DNA from: Plasmodium malariae
Taxonomy: Eukaryota > Apicomplexa > Aconoidasida > Haemosporida > Plasmodiidae
Direction of reading: 5' to 3'
NCBI RefSeq assembly: GCF_900090045.1
Contig: NC_041782.1
Span: 1,893,001-1,957,000 of the forward strand
Length of the DNA: 64,000 nt
Under the pieces are notes generated by a model, which saw only the letters and a list, made by a program, of their open reading frames with translations, was not told the origin of the DNA and made no database searches. This document shows, one piece after another, positions 11,401 to 23,100 of this stretch. How positions within the stretch are numbered: the first letter of the stretch is position 1; each line of letters begins with the position of its first letter. Made by a program: the position numbers and the translations under genes.

Positions 11401-13660
11401 TAGTAAGTATGAATTTTTAGAGCAAAATGTGTTGAATTCTTTTGGGAAAGTTTTAAAATATTCTTTTCGTATACCTGAACATGTCATATATCTCAAATAT
11501 GGGTCTAAAAAATTATGGGCAAAGTCAGAACATTTTAAGTCAGAAAAGAAACTAACTTTTGACAAAAAAGGAAAAGAACAAAAATGGAAGGAAGAGACGA
11601 AAGAAAAAAAGATATTAAATGAAAAAACATCAGAGGAGTTAAAAATAAAAAGAGAATCTCAACTTCGAAGCAAAGGAGAGAAAAATAAATATCTCGAAGA
11701 AGTTAGAAGGGTGTCGAGGAAAAACCAGCGTGTGGTTAACTACTTAAAAAATAATACGAATGTTTGGAATGTTGATGTGGGAAGAATACATATCAAGAAT
11801 GTGAAGGCATATATAGAAAACAACTTGAAGCATCTATTACAATACAGAAAAAATTTATTTCATCAGTTAAATATAAGAAGGATAGACAAAATATGGGCTG
11901 AATTTTTAAAAAATAATAATTATGCTAAACTTTCAAATTTTTATTTTTATTCTCCTGTTAATGTTGATAACATTGTAGATATAGATACAAATTTCTTAAT
12001 TTTGTATAATTCGTTCATATTTTATTTCAGAACAGAAGAAGAATTAAACCAGTTCACAAAAAATCCACTTTCCTACTTAAGTCAGATGAAACCAGATCCT
12101 TCATTTGTTTTACCATTCATTTTTATTTATTCAAACGTAAACGTTGACAATTTGCATGAGGAGTTAGTAAAGAGCACAAAATGTAAGGTAATTCATCTAC
12201 AAAATTTACTATCGTTTGGTTATAAAATAGATAGATACAGGAAAGAAATAGAAAGAAATAATTTGAATGATACCCTTATTATGGAGCTTTTACATATAAG
12301 ACTAAATCAGTACGACGTCTTGTCACATGGATGTATTATGTATAATATTCCCTATAACAAAAATCAGTTAAAGCACATTATTGAGATGAAAAAGATACCG
12401 CACTTAATTTTTATAATTCAACAGAAGGATGACGAGAACAAAAATGAAAAAGGAAAAGATATAATACGAGGAAATAAAATGTGCACAGATGGAAAGGACA
12501 TAAATAATAACGAACAAAATAGCTGCAATTGTAGTACTCGCATGAGAGATATACCAAATGGGGGAAGTATAAGTTACCCATTTCAAAAAGATCAAACTGT
12601 TTATCATTTTTTCGATTTGGTTCACATCGTTGAGGAAGAATTTAAAGAAAAATACAATAATATTATTTACGTGGATTATAATACAAATATATGGAAAATG
12701 AAATGTAAAATAACAAATGATATAGAAGAAAAAATAAAAGATTATCAGAGATATAACAGATATAAATATAATAACAAGGTTACATATTTTAAAGGTTTTA
12801 ATATTTGTGAAAAAGAAAATTATGTAAATGAGATAAAATTTAATGACTATTGTTTAGTTACTTATAAGAAAAATAATCTTTTACAAAAGTGTAATATATT
12901 TGATAATTATACTATACATCATAATGGCTCCTACTACTTAGTAAATAGCTATGAAGATGTGCTTACATTTCAAAAGTGTCCTAAGGAATATATAAATATA
13001 GAAAATCCTCTTACAAAATTTGAAAAAATTAATGAAATACAGGAAAATACGAAAGTAGAAAATGAAGGCTTTTGTTTGGTTAGCTTAAAAGACGAAAATA
13101 ATTTCGTGAAGGGTGAAAAAAAATATTGTCTAAAACATGACAATAAATTTTATTTGTTTCAAAATGAGGTCAAAATGCAAAATTTTATAAATAATCATAA
13201 GGAGTATTTAAATGATCAAAACATTTTTGAGATAATTATGGAAAAAATGAAAAATAAAAATGATATTACTACACTGATTTATTTAAAGACTTATTTGTAT
13301 GAAATTTTATGTCAAGCTTTATACGAGTTGGGAAAGCATAGGCCACTGTACCCTGGATTGAGTGTAAAACTAAGTGCAATAAAATTCTTAGCCTTCTTTT
13401 TTTATAAGGAAAATAAATTATTTTCTAATCCACTCAGAAAGTCCTATGAATTGAAATTTCGATCCTTCCTTAGTGATTGTGAAATACCAATAAATATACA
13501 AAAATTGAAAGAAAAATTTGAAAGCAGTTGTCCAGTTAAACACAAAAACATAAAAAAACCTACGAAGAAATGGACTAAAAGGGACATAGAGAAATACGAG
13601 AGCTACATAAATACATATGATAAAATACTATATTCGCAGAAGAAAGTAAAAAACAACTAG
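1469..13660 (+). CDS. Giant AK9-like protein with EF-hand-like N-terminus and degenerate adenylate kinase modules
   Basis: Three exons: 1469-2420, 2661-6771 and 6937-13660. Both introns have GT-AG ends (GTGAGT and GTAAGA donors). The joins restore frame, and the spliced length of 11787 nt is a whole number of codons, giving 3928 residues. Residues ~45-150 resemble the EF-hand-like region of axonemal proteins (ELSDIWT followed by a FLKSLFYRIT segment). A Lys/Glu-rich low-complexity region follows, with ESKDVR repeats near residues 1227-1345. Residues ~1499-1687 look like an adenylate kinase fold with no GxxGxGK P-loop. Further on, modules of the form CPVx-L..G...Y...+Y.L.S.E....FL..P recur at about 2279, 2772, 3357, 3657 and 3731, each typical of AK9. 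Two AK-like cores (GNFIISGMPIN and GCIMYNIPYN) match the 'G-hydrophobic-DGFP' step. The C-terminus has LGKHRPLYPGLS, also seen in ciliary proteins. I infer an axonemal (male gamete flagellum) scaffold, probably not an active kinase. The gene model is confident; the role is inferred. Confidence 0.75.
2421..2660 (+). repeat. Intron 1 of the giant gene, filled with a ~12-bp minisatellite
   Basis: The intron runs from GTGAGT to TTGCAG and is 240 bp. Most of it (about 2450-2620) is a 12-bp repeat with the core AGTATACCACTT or a close variant, alternating with ACGTAGTATACA. Several other reading frames stay open through it because the period is a multiple of three, but the coding frame hits TGA at 2426-2428, so retention would truncate the protein. 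Confidence 0.8.
4560..4645 (+). repeat. Coding 18-bp repeat encoding YDDGDG
   Basis: Four or so tandem units within exon 2 of the giant gene encode an acidic Tyr-Asp-Gly repeat. It stays in the gene's frame. Confidence 0.85.
5386..5738 (+). repeat. Coding 18-bp repeat encoding ESKDVR/ESKEVR
   Basis: About nineteen near-identical 18-bp units within exon 2 of the giant gene encode ESK-(D/E)-V-(R/K/G). The period is a multiple of three, so copy-number change keeps frame. The alternating charge predicts a long single helix or coiled coil. Long open frames on the opposite strand here are mirror images of the repeat. Confidence 0.9.
7174..7740 (+). repeat. Coding acidic repeats (DNEDGQE units, then Glu/Asp/Lys tract)
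   Basis: Five or six 21-bp units encoding DNEDGQE (about 7174-7290) lie in exon 3 of the giant gene. They are followed, after a less repetitive stretch, by a nearly continuous Glu/Asp/Lys tract (about 7510-7735) with DDDKDEDE units. Both are in frame. Confidence 0.85.
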
Positions 13661-14352
13661 GAAATGCGAAATGTGAGAAGGGCATATAGAGTTTGTCACA
13701 TATTTCCAATAAATGCGTGCATCGAGCTTTCCCTGCGCACGTTAAAAACGGAACTTCGGAAATGAGTGAAGGTAAAATTTAAAATAAAATAAATAAAATA
13801 AATAAATAAATAAATAAAACATTAATAAAATACGTATAACTGGCCTAGCAAGTCTTTTCCGTTTCAACATATGTTTTCGTTTGTGTACACATTTATGTAC
13901 TTATGCGCTTACATATTTATGCATTCATATATTTACTTAATTAGAATTTCTTTTTTTTTTTTTTATTGACACGCAAGGTGTTAATGCAGGTGAAATAATG
14001 CGCAAGTCATCTTCGTCTAATAAATTGCAAACAACTGTAGAAACTAAAAAAAAAAAAAAAGGATACATATTTAAAATGACAAATGATATGGAAAAAATGA
14101 CGAATCACATAAAGACAAAATAGTACTTATCTATCCATCTATGTATATATATGGAATATGCACTAATTTAATTTCTTCCCATTAAGTTGAAATGCAAAAA
14201 AGGAGTGTATAAATTTTAGAATGCACTGTTCATACAAAATATTCCTTCTTCAAGAACATATCTGCTATTTTACTATTTTGTTTTGATATAATTTTTTTTT
14301 TTTTTTTCTTACAATATCATATGTTTGTTGCAAAATAGCTAGCTGTGCAACG

Positions 14353-14384
<32 letters not shown>

Positions 14385-14476
14385 CTATGTCATACATTTG
14401 TAGAAAATATAGCTCACGCTACAATATTTTATTTATGTCCTTGGTTGCCCCTTCCATATTTCCAAAGTTTTCCCCT
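13661..14476. other. Convergent intergenic region
   Basis: This is the shared 3' flank of the giant gene and the TPR/PDZ gene. It contains AATAAA-type repeats at 13784-13815 and poly-T runs at about 13951-13963, 14291-14307 and 14356-14385. I see no gene here. Confidence 0.6.
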
Positions 14477-16366
14477 TTAATTTTCCCCTTTTGACATTCC
14501 ATATTCGGAGAATGTGCCAAATCCTTTCATGTCAAATACGACAGCTTCATTTCTCTTAAAGGATGAAATTTTTTCGTTTTCGAAAAGTGTATAAAAAAGA
14601 TCATTTTTGATTAAATATTTGTATGCCTTTAAACCGTACAATTCAATGATATTTCCCTTAAAAAAAATAATATCATAGGAGCCATCATTTTTTTGAAATG
14701 CTTTTAAGCAGTGGTCAATTGGTTTTCCATATGTTATAATACTATTTAACGCAACAATTTGATCTCCATGATGAAAATTTTTTTTGCTAGCTTTACTTCC
14801 CTCAATTATGTATGATACGTAACAGCCACCAATTGAATCAGGGTTTTTGTTTAATACAATTCCAATATTCTTTTTAATAACAATGTTTGTAGCATTATTC
14901 ATATTTTCTTTTAATATGTCGACATTTTTTAAAGCACTTTGTACTAAATTATTTAACTCCTGTACTATTTCTTCAAAATCTTCTCCAATATTATCTTTAT
15001 AACCTAAATATATTGCTATGTCATAAAAATTTTTGGCTTGCCAAAAATTTCTAAAACTTCTATATGCATCACCTAAGCATTTCCAGGCTACACTATACTT
15101 AGGTTCATACTTAATCGACTTTAGAGCAAAATTAAAAGTTCCCTGCAAATCATTTGTGTAGTAGGATAACACTGATATGTTGGAGCATAAATTGGATATG
15201 AAGAAGCCATAATATTTACATGGTAGCATATTATAAGCTTGCTTCAAGTCGTGTAAGGTGAGTTCATAATTTTGTTTGTATAATTTTTGTTTGCACTTTT
15301 CTATTAGCTTCAAAGATGATTCAATACTCATTTGTAAGTTCTTTTTTGACAGATTTGTTACATTTCTTTCTTTTTTGTTTATTTCTAGTTCTTTCTTTAA
15401 ATATTTACTTAAATACATGTCCTCTTTTTTTTCTTCATTATAATATAAAGTATCAATTTTGTTTTGTAATATTTTTTTTAACTTATCACAAAAATCGATT
15501 AAGTCGGACAGTGATGAAATTGAAGTTTTATAATTAATATTTTCAAAATTATACGAAACGGAGATTATATTTTCTCTAGGAATGATACACAGATCAATGT
15601 GCAGCTCGAAGCACTCGATGAATGCATTGTCCATAGAAGAATGAAATAAATAGTATACTTGATCTTTCATCATTTCACATTCTATTTTATTTTCTTCAGA
15701 TATGTAAAAAGTAATGTTTACTTTTTGCCTTTCAATTTTTTTTTTTGTACTTACTTCCGCGTTGTGATTATGTTTTTCAACCTTCGAGATGTAATCATGA
15801 TTGACCATACCACCATTTCCATCTGTAGAATAGCCATCTGATTGGTCATCCTCATGAGTATCCACTTGACAATCCGTTTGATCATCCGGCTGACCATCCG
15901 CTTGACCTTCCTCCCACTGCTGCAAAGCGTTCAACTTACTGAATATAGTTTTTCCGAAATACTTCTTGGCATCCTCCTCATCATCATAACTTAGCATATC
16001 GTCGTCCTCATTAATCTTGTCATCAAACATTTCACGAGCTTTTTCTTCTCTTTCCTCATCACTTAATACATAAGGATCAGGAGGAAATTTTTTTTTTTTT
16101 TTCTCTAAATGGTCAAACGGATACAAATAACCTGACTCATGGATTTGTTTTTCACTTTTACTTTTATAAAAGAGTTTGTAGTTGTTTCTATTCACATTTT
16201 TATTTGATGAGTAATTGTTAAATAAAAATGTGCTATCATTGATGAATAATTTATCCGTCTTTTTATACTTCGAACAGGATTCCAATTGTGTAGCTCTTTG
16301 TAATTTAATGCATGAAAAGTAATTGAAAAGGAAGCAGCAAAAACAAAATACGCAAAAATTAAACAT
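14477..16366 (-). CDS. Secreted/apicoplast-type protein with TPR and C-terminal PDZ-like region
   Basis: A single exon of 629 residues beginning at ATG 16366. The first ~22 residues are a strongly hydrophobic Phe/Cys-rich signal sequence. An Asn/Lys/Ser-rich stretch with few acids follows to residue ~90, the usual layout of a bipartite apicoplast leader. Residues ~110-180 are acidic. A tetratricopeptide-like pair lies at about 404-452 (YSVAWKCLGDAYRSF then WQAKNFYDIAIYLGY). The C-terminal 489-582 resembles a PDZ domain: a GIVL carboxylate-loop-like strand, GGCYVSYIIEGSKA, then HHGDQIVALNSI. PDZ-plus-TPR proteins are known in plant plastids as assembly factors, so a plastid scaffold role is possible. 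That is inference from domain combination only; the exact product is not recognised. Confidence 0.7.
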   Translation of the reverse strand: MFNFCVFCFCCFLFNYFSCIKLQRATQLESCSKYKKTDKLFINDSTFLFNNYSSNKNVNRNNYKLFYKSKSEKQIHESGYLYPFDHLEKKKKKFPPDPYVLSDEEREEKAREMFDDKINEDDDMLSYDDEEDAKKYFGKTIFSKLNALQQWEEGQADGQPDDQTDCQVDTHEDDQSDGYSTDGNGGMVNHDYISKVEKHNHNAEVSTKKKIERQKVNITFYISEENKIECEMMKDQVYYLFHSSMDNAFIECFELHIDLCIIPRENIISVSYNFENINYKTSISSLSDLIDFCDKLKKILQNKIDTLYYNEEKKEDMYLSKYLKKELEINKKERNVTNLSKKNLQMSIESSLKLIEKCKQKLYKQNYELTLHDLKQAYNMLPCKYYGFFISNLCSNISVLSYYTNDLQGTFNFALKSIKYEPKYSVAWKCLGDAYRSFRNFWQAKNFYDIAIYLGYKDNIGEDFEEIVQELNNLVQSALKNVDILKENMNNATNIVIKKNIGIVLNKNPDSIGGCYVSYIIEGSKASKKNFHHGDQIVALNSIITYGKPIDHCLKAFQKNDGSYDIIFFKGNIIELYGLKAYKYLIKNDLFYTLFENEKISSFKRNEAVVFDMKGFGTFSEYGMSKGEN

Positions 16367-17617
16367 TAAAGAGGGTTTTTCTGTTTATGCGTTATGAATA
16401 CATGTATATATATATATATATATATGCACACGATTAACATGAGCATGTTTAATCGGTACATGTGTAATGTAAAATACATTTCAAAGCATTCACTTGTAAT
16501 TTTCCAAATTCCTGAACAGGGAATAAAAACTCTTATTCTGTATCATATGCGAAGGGGAATTAAAGATTACCCAGTTAATTTACGTTCGTTGTGCGATAAC
16601 TCATTCTTTTTCTTTTACGTTTTCTTGCTCGTTCATGCCAGGAAAAGGAAAAATATACATGATCATGCATATATATTATGTATACGCTAAATGTATCTCA
16701 CACGGGTGTATATATTATGTATATGTTCCACGTATGTCATACATGTATAGTACATGTACATTTGTGAGCACCATTGCAGTAACAACCCTTTCATAATTTC
16801 ACTGTTCGTACATATACTAATTGTTATTTTAAAAAAATTTTATTTTTCCGCATACGTGTAATAATCTACACGTTCATAAATTTTAAAGGAGAAAAAGAAG
16901 TCAAACAGAATTTTATATTGAAATTTAAAGCTATGTGTTACCATAGATTTCGTAAGTAATCCTTACAAGATCATAATAAAAAAAAAAAAAAAAAAAAAAA
17001 AGTAGCATCATCGTTCGGTATAAATTATTTTAAGTTACGTATTAAATCAAAAAAGGGTAAATTTAAATAGTTTTCATACGCTTGATAAGATTATTTTATT
17101 TTTCCTATATTTATATGGGTCACTAAGAAATAAGGACTTGACTTTTATTTTCTCCCTTTTTTTTTTTTTTTGTGGTGTGAAGGAGAGCTTGCATTTTTAT
17201 GCCCTGCATTTTCGTTATTCGTCCTTTTCATCAGTTATACATGTTTACAATTTTGCAGTTTTGCAATTTTGAAACTTTAAAACTTCAAAGATTTTTTTTC
17301 TCTTACCATTTCAGCATTTTTGAGTTCAGCTATACATAATTGCAAAAGTTGGGTATCATTGTATTTTTCGTCAAATGAACGAGTTGTTCTTGATGTATGT
17401 CATTGCATTTGGAAAAAAAAAGAGTATATTATATAATATATTTTTTTTTTCTTCTTTTTTTTTCTTCTTTTTTTTTCTTCTTTTTTTTTCTGCGTATTTT
17501 CTACAATTAAGGGACAACATTTATGGTACGATTTTTTGTCGGAAAGTGGAAATAGTTTTGCATGTTCGTTTTATTTTATTCTGTTTTGTTTAATTATATT
17601 ATTTTATTTATATATAT

Positions 17618-17690
<73 letters not shown>

Positions 17691-18226
17691 TATATATGTA
17701 TATATATTATTTATTTCATTCCATTCTGCTTACTTATTTTCTTTTATTTTGTTTTGTTTATTTTTTTTTGTTACACCTTTTTTCTTTTTAATGAGGGGGA
17801 ACAAGAAATATTGTAGAGGATTTTTGTGTCGTGTTGCAAATTATGCACATTCGAATGGAAAAGGGAAAAATTTTGCAAAAGGGTTACAAAATATTTGTGA
17901 GATTTTATATATTATATAAAAATGAAAAAAATAATAATCGAATCATGCCAAAAGGAGAAACACCACGATAAAATTATTTGTCACTATATTGCTAAGTTTA
18001 TATAAAGCATTTATTATGTATGTTTTTTTAGTGTACTACTGCGTGTTCCTTTCACATGGTTAACGAATGAAAACCTAGTTCACATAACACACATGCGAAA
18101 CAAAAAAGAAAAAAAAAAAAAAAAAAAAGAGGAAAGAAAGGATAAGATAAGAAAAGAAAACATAACAAAACAAAATAATTTTTACCTACAGGAATTAATT
18201 TTCTGTAGCATAAATTTCACTTCAAA

Positions 18227-18258
<32 letters not shown>

Positions 18259-19181
18259 CTAATTTTTTCGCAACACTAAAAAAAAAATACACTTACGCAT
18301 ATTACATTGTATAATAAAAGAAAACTGTATAACGCAAAAAAAAAAAAAAAAAAAGTGAATAAAATAAAATATAAAATGTAAAATGTAATGTATTAAATAT
18401 AATAAAATGAAATGAGATAAAATGAGATAAAAAAAGGCCTTTCAAAGATGCTGCATTCTTAAATTTTACATTAGAATAAAAACGTTTCAGCGAAATACAC
18501 ATTTTCTTCTTTATTTTATTTGCTATTTTGTATAATTTTATTTTATATTATTTTGTTTTTTTATATATTATATTATTTCGCTTCAATTTCATTCACTTTC
18601 ACTTCTCTTTATTTCTCTTCATTCCATTTTATTTTTTTGTGTTTAAAGTTCTTTAATAAATTTACATATTATTACAATTGGGTCATTCTTATTATCACAT
18701 TTTCAAATATTTTGTCATGAAATTATTGTATCATTTACTACCCATTTGCATTTTTTTTTCTTTTTTTTTCTTTCTTTTTTTTTTTTCTTTTTTTTTTTTT
18801 CTTTTTTTTTTTTTTTTTATTCTTCATTTTTCCTTTTTACATTTTGAACGGAAGGTAATGAATTCTTTATGTAAATATTACTAAGAAGGAAGAACATCGA
18901 TATGCAAAATAATGAAATGTTTTCATCTTGTTCATAGTGTTATAAGTAAATAGGAAAGGAACACAATGAATGTTATTTTAAAACACGGGTATGTATTTGC
19001 ACATATAAATGTATTATGCATGTATATATGAATTAATGTATGTATGTATGTATGTATGTATATGTATACATATGCATGTACACGTATATGGACACATACG
19101 TATGAGTATCATTTTAAACATTTGTGAACCCGTAAAATTATCAACTAAGTTGATTAATAAAATATTATTATTTCTTTAGAG

Positions 19182-19214
<33 letters not shown>

Positions 19215-19597
19215 ATATGAAAAAAATAAAAATTTGATACCTTTTTCTTTTTTTTTTTCTTCATTTTTTTAAGTAGTGGAATATTAAAAAAAAAAAAAAA
19301 AAAAAGAAAAAAAAAATATATTTTATTTGTAAAAGTATATATTTGTAAACATATTTTTACAAAGAAGAAATTTCTAATTTTAAGAAATATCGTTGTGTTA
19401 AAAACATTTCAAATGTGTTTTTAATGCGTCCTATTTGAGTTGTTCATTCGGTGTGTTATATTTCACAAAAAAGGGAAAGAAAAGAAAAAAAAGCGAATAA
19501 AAAGGAAAAAAGAAAGAAGAAATAAGAAATAAGAAGAAGGAACAACGACATAAGGACAAAGGACGGAACAACGAAGAAATTTTTTTTTTTTTTAATT
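16367..19597. other. Divergent intergenic region, 3.2 kb
   Basis: This region lies upstream of both the TPR/PDZ gene (minus) and the CENP-C-like gene (plus). It is dominated by homopolymer runs (17458-17489, 18117-18129, 18236-18260, 18338-18354, 18780-18819, 19182-19209), TA repeats and a TGTATATATATTTATA-type repeat at 17605-17710. Short open frames consist only of Phe/Ile/Tyr or Lys and are not credible genes. I see no RNA gene. Confidence 0.55.
17605..17710. repeat. AT-rich tandem repeat (~18-bp TATATATATTTATATG unit)
   Basis: Around five imperfect copies of a TATATA-TTTATATG unit in the shared upstream region. Its translations are pure Tyr/Ile/Tyr-Met, so it is non-coding. Confidence 0.75.
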
Positions 19598-19933
19598 ATG
19601 AATGATGATCAGAAGACCGATTTCGTAAGTTGAAATGAATAAGTGCAATTTTTTGAAAAGACAAACAATTTTTTCGTTATTTCAACAAATTGTGATGTGC
19701 TGAACATTTTCAGTGCAATAGGGATATGCGCCGTTCGTATGTGCGTACAGATTTATGTATATGTGCATATATATATATATATATATATGTATGTATTCTT
19801 GTGCACACGTATATCCACGCCCGTTTGTATACTCATATACTTGTTTACTTAAAACCATTTTAGAGACTCGATCAATCAACGTCAAGCAACGGATTGTTTA
19901 CCGTCATAGAGCGAAAGCCGCTCTCGTCATTGT

Positions 19934-19966
<33 letters not shown>

Positions 19967-20075
19967 GTAGTAAGCGGGAAAATGTTACTAAAGGGAGCAC
20001 ACGGTTTTCCGTGCATGTGTGCACGCATTCGTGTGGAAGTCTATATGTGCAAATATATGCATGTATAAATACGTG

Positions 20076-20112
<37 letters not shown>

Positions 20113-23100
20113 ACACGAACATACGTATGTGCACCTTCATGATTGCCTTCTTCCCCTTTTTAGAGATAACAACGAAAGTTTGAATATAAGCAATTTGAGT
20201 GACCCCCTTAGTAACTCAATCGATAGTTTGACGAAAAAAAAAGATGATCGTACACTTATCAGTGATAATATATGTGAAGCATATAGATTGAATAGCTCAC
20301 AAATTTTAAATGACAATTTAGATAATACTGTAAGTAGAATAAGTTATGTAGATGATGATGTTTCGTCTTTTTATGATTCGGAAAAAGATGATGAATTTTA
20401 TTTTGATAATGATATTTCCACTCTTGGGTCTTGTTACTCAATTTCAAGCCCATTGAAAGTTAGTAAAGGGAAAAAAGTAAGGAGCAGTGTGGCGTCTACA
20501 ACGAATAGGAGTAGTAACAACAATAGCAATAGTAATAGTAATAACAATAGTAATAGTAATAACAATAGTAATAACAATAGTAATAACAATAGCAATAGTA
20601 ATAGTAATAACAATAGTAATAACAATAGTAATAACAATAGTAGTAACAGTAATAGTAGTAATAATATCGAAGGGCATAATAACATCGTGTTGGATGAGAA
20701 TTACTCGTATTACGCCCCATATATGAATCGACATTATAGTAAGAAATATTCTAAGAGAGATCGAAACAAAAGAAGAGAAGGTGGAGGGGATTATAGTGAT
20801 CAAAGTAAAATCAAAATATGCACGTCAAGTACACATGAAGATAATTTAAATGACTATGATAAAGAGGAATTAGTAAAAAGTAAAAACAGGGAATTATTAT
20901 TTAATGAGGACATAGGGCATAATAAAATGATTGTTGATGAGAAATCTTTTCGCGTGAACAAGAACATTTACCGAATAGTAAATATGAATAAGGAGGACGA
21001 AGATGATGAGGAAAGTTTTTTAAGAAAACTTGCACATATTAGTAGAGGTATGATAAGGAAAAAGAAGAGCAAAGGGGGTGTACAGGTCCAGGAATCGGAA
21101 AGAGGGGAAGAACTGGAAGAGGCGGAGGAACACCATCACAGGCATAATGCAAATGCAAAATTTCGTAAGATGAGAAATATTTTTACAAGTAAGGAGAGCG
21201 AATCTAATGAAGCATATAACAAGGACTCGAAATATTACAAAAACTCGAATAGATTTAGTGAAGGGCATGTTTTAAAGAAATATAATTACCTATCAAGATA
21301 TAACAGTGACAAGAGAATAAAATATAAAGAACTAAATAACAAGGAAGGAAGAAAATCGTATTCTGAAGAGGACTATGATGATAGACACTGTTATGAAGGT
21401 TACGACGAATCATTGCCCTATGATTATGCGATAACAAATAAAATAGAGTCGAGTGGTGATAGTAACAATGATAACAATGGCATTAATAACGAACATAGTG
21501 ATAGTAACAACAACCGCAGTGCGCAGCTTAAAAAAAAGAGGGAGGACGAGTTAAATTCGAATAATGAATACATTTCAAAAAACAAATTGCCCAAAAAAAA
21601 TGAAGTGAGGGAACATGAATTGCATGAAGATGATATATATTATGAACCATATACGAGAAAAAATATTAGGTCCGTAGCACAATGTAATGATGATAGTGAT
21701 GTGTTAAATACTAAGCATATATTTCAAAAAAATAAAAAAAATGTAGATTATAATATTTCTAATAATGGAAAAGAGGTAATATTTGATGGAAACAAGGAAA
21801 AGATGATGATGAGTGGTCATATAAGATTTAAAAATATGTTATCAAACAAATACGAAGATTATTATAGTAACACAATAAAGCACGATGATTATTACCGAGG
21901 TGCACGCATAAAAAGAGACAGCTCTTTTGATGCAAACACCAATAGATATAATAAATATGCAGATAATTATGTATACAGCAACGCGGATGGGAAATATATG
22001 AACGGTGAAGGTGCGAATTATAGGAATGATGATGATATTAACAATCACAATATTAATGATAATAATGATTATAATAATATTGATAGTAATATAGATAGTA
22101 GCATTGATATTAACGTAGATAATAATGTCGATGGTAATATCGATAGTAACAAAAGGAAACTTGTTTACAATTTGAATAAGATGCAGAAGGAGGAAGGCGA
22201 TGGTAAAAAATATTACAGCAACGTGTATGGCAAAGCGAATAGAGTGCAAGGAGATGAAGACGATTATACTGACACTTATAGAAAAGAGAAATATGTGGAA
22301 GGTTTATCTGACCGAAATAAGATAGATGGTTACACTAATGATGATTATAAAAATGTGGAAGGAAATGTCGACTTTTACTACAATAAAAGGGCCAATGCAA
22401 TAAGCTGTAAAAATATAAATAAGAATAATAAGATAGAGAATAATATATGCAGAGATGAGTACAACCATTATCAGGAGTTTTATTATGATAGGGAGTTATA
22501 CAACGATAGGAAGATATACAACGACAGGAAGTTATATGATCATAGGAACTCTCATCATGATAACTCTTACGATAACAAAAGTAACAAGTATTCTTCCACT
22601 GTGAATCGAAAATATGAAGAAGGCGATTCTTGCCTGTACGGTGCAGGTACTTCTTCAACAGCTGTCCACAAAAATGAATATTATAATAAAAATTATTCGC
22701 ATTTAAAATCAAATGATCATTTAAATGAGAATTACAATAATATTATGTATGAATATAGTGGAAAGTCAGGTAACGACGTGTACAGCCGTATGAATGCAAG
22801 AAATGGTTATAACGATGCAGATTATTACAACGATAGTGGTAATGTTAGTGGTAATGTTAGTGGTAATGTTAGCGGTAATGTTAGCGGTAATGTTAGCGGT
22901 AATGTTAGCGGTAATGTTAGCGGTAATAATAACAATGATGACGAAAATGATGATGGTAATAACTATGAAGTGAGAGTTGCGCAGAATAACCCGATTTACA
23001 GCACGTATGAACCGTACGAACAAAATAATGAAGAACATAATAACGGAATGTATGGTAAAATAAAATATAGGAATAATTACAACATAAACAATGTATACTT

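Noticed and set aside
16367..19597. Centromere candidate
   Set aside because: AT-rich but not the continuous, nearly pure AT array of 2 kb or more expected of Plasmodium centromeres, and GC-containing segments interrupt it.
20434..20803. Poly-Leu, Ile/Thr and Tyr/Cys frames around 20.5 kb
   Set aside because: Shadows of the Asn/Ser trinucleotide repeat in the CENP-C-like exon.
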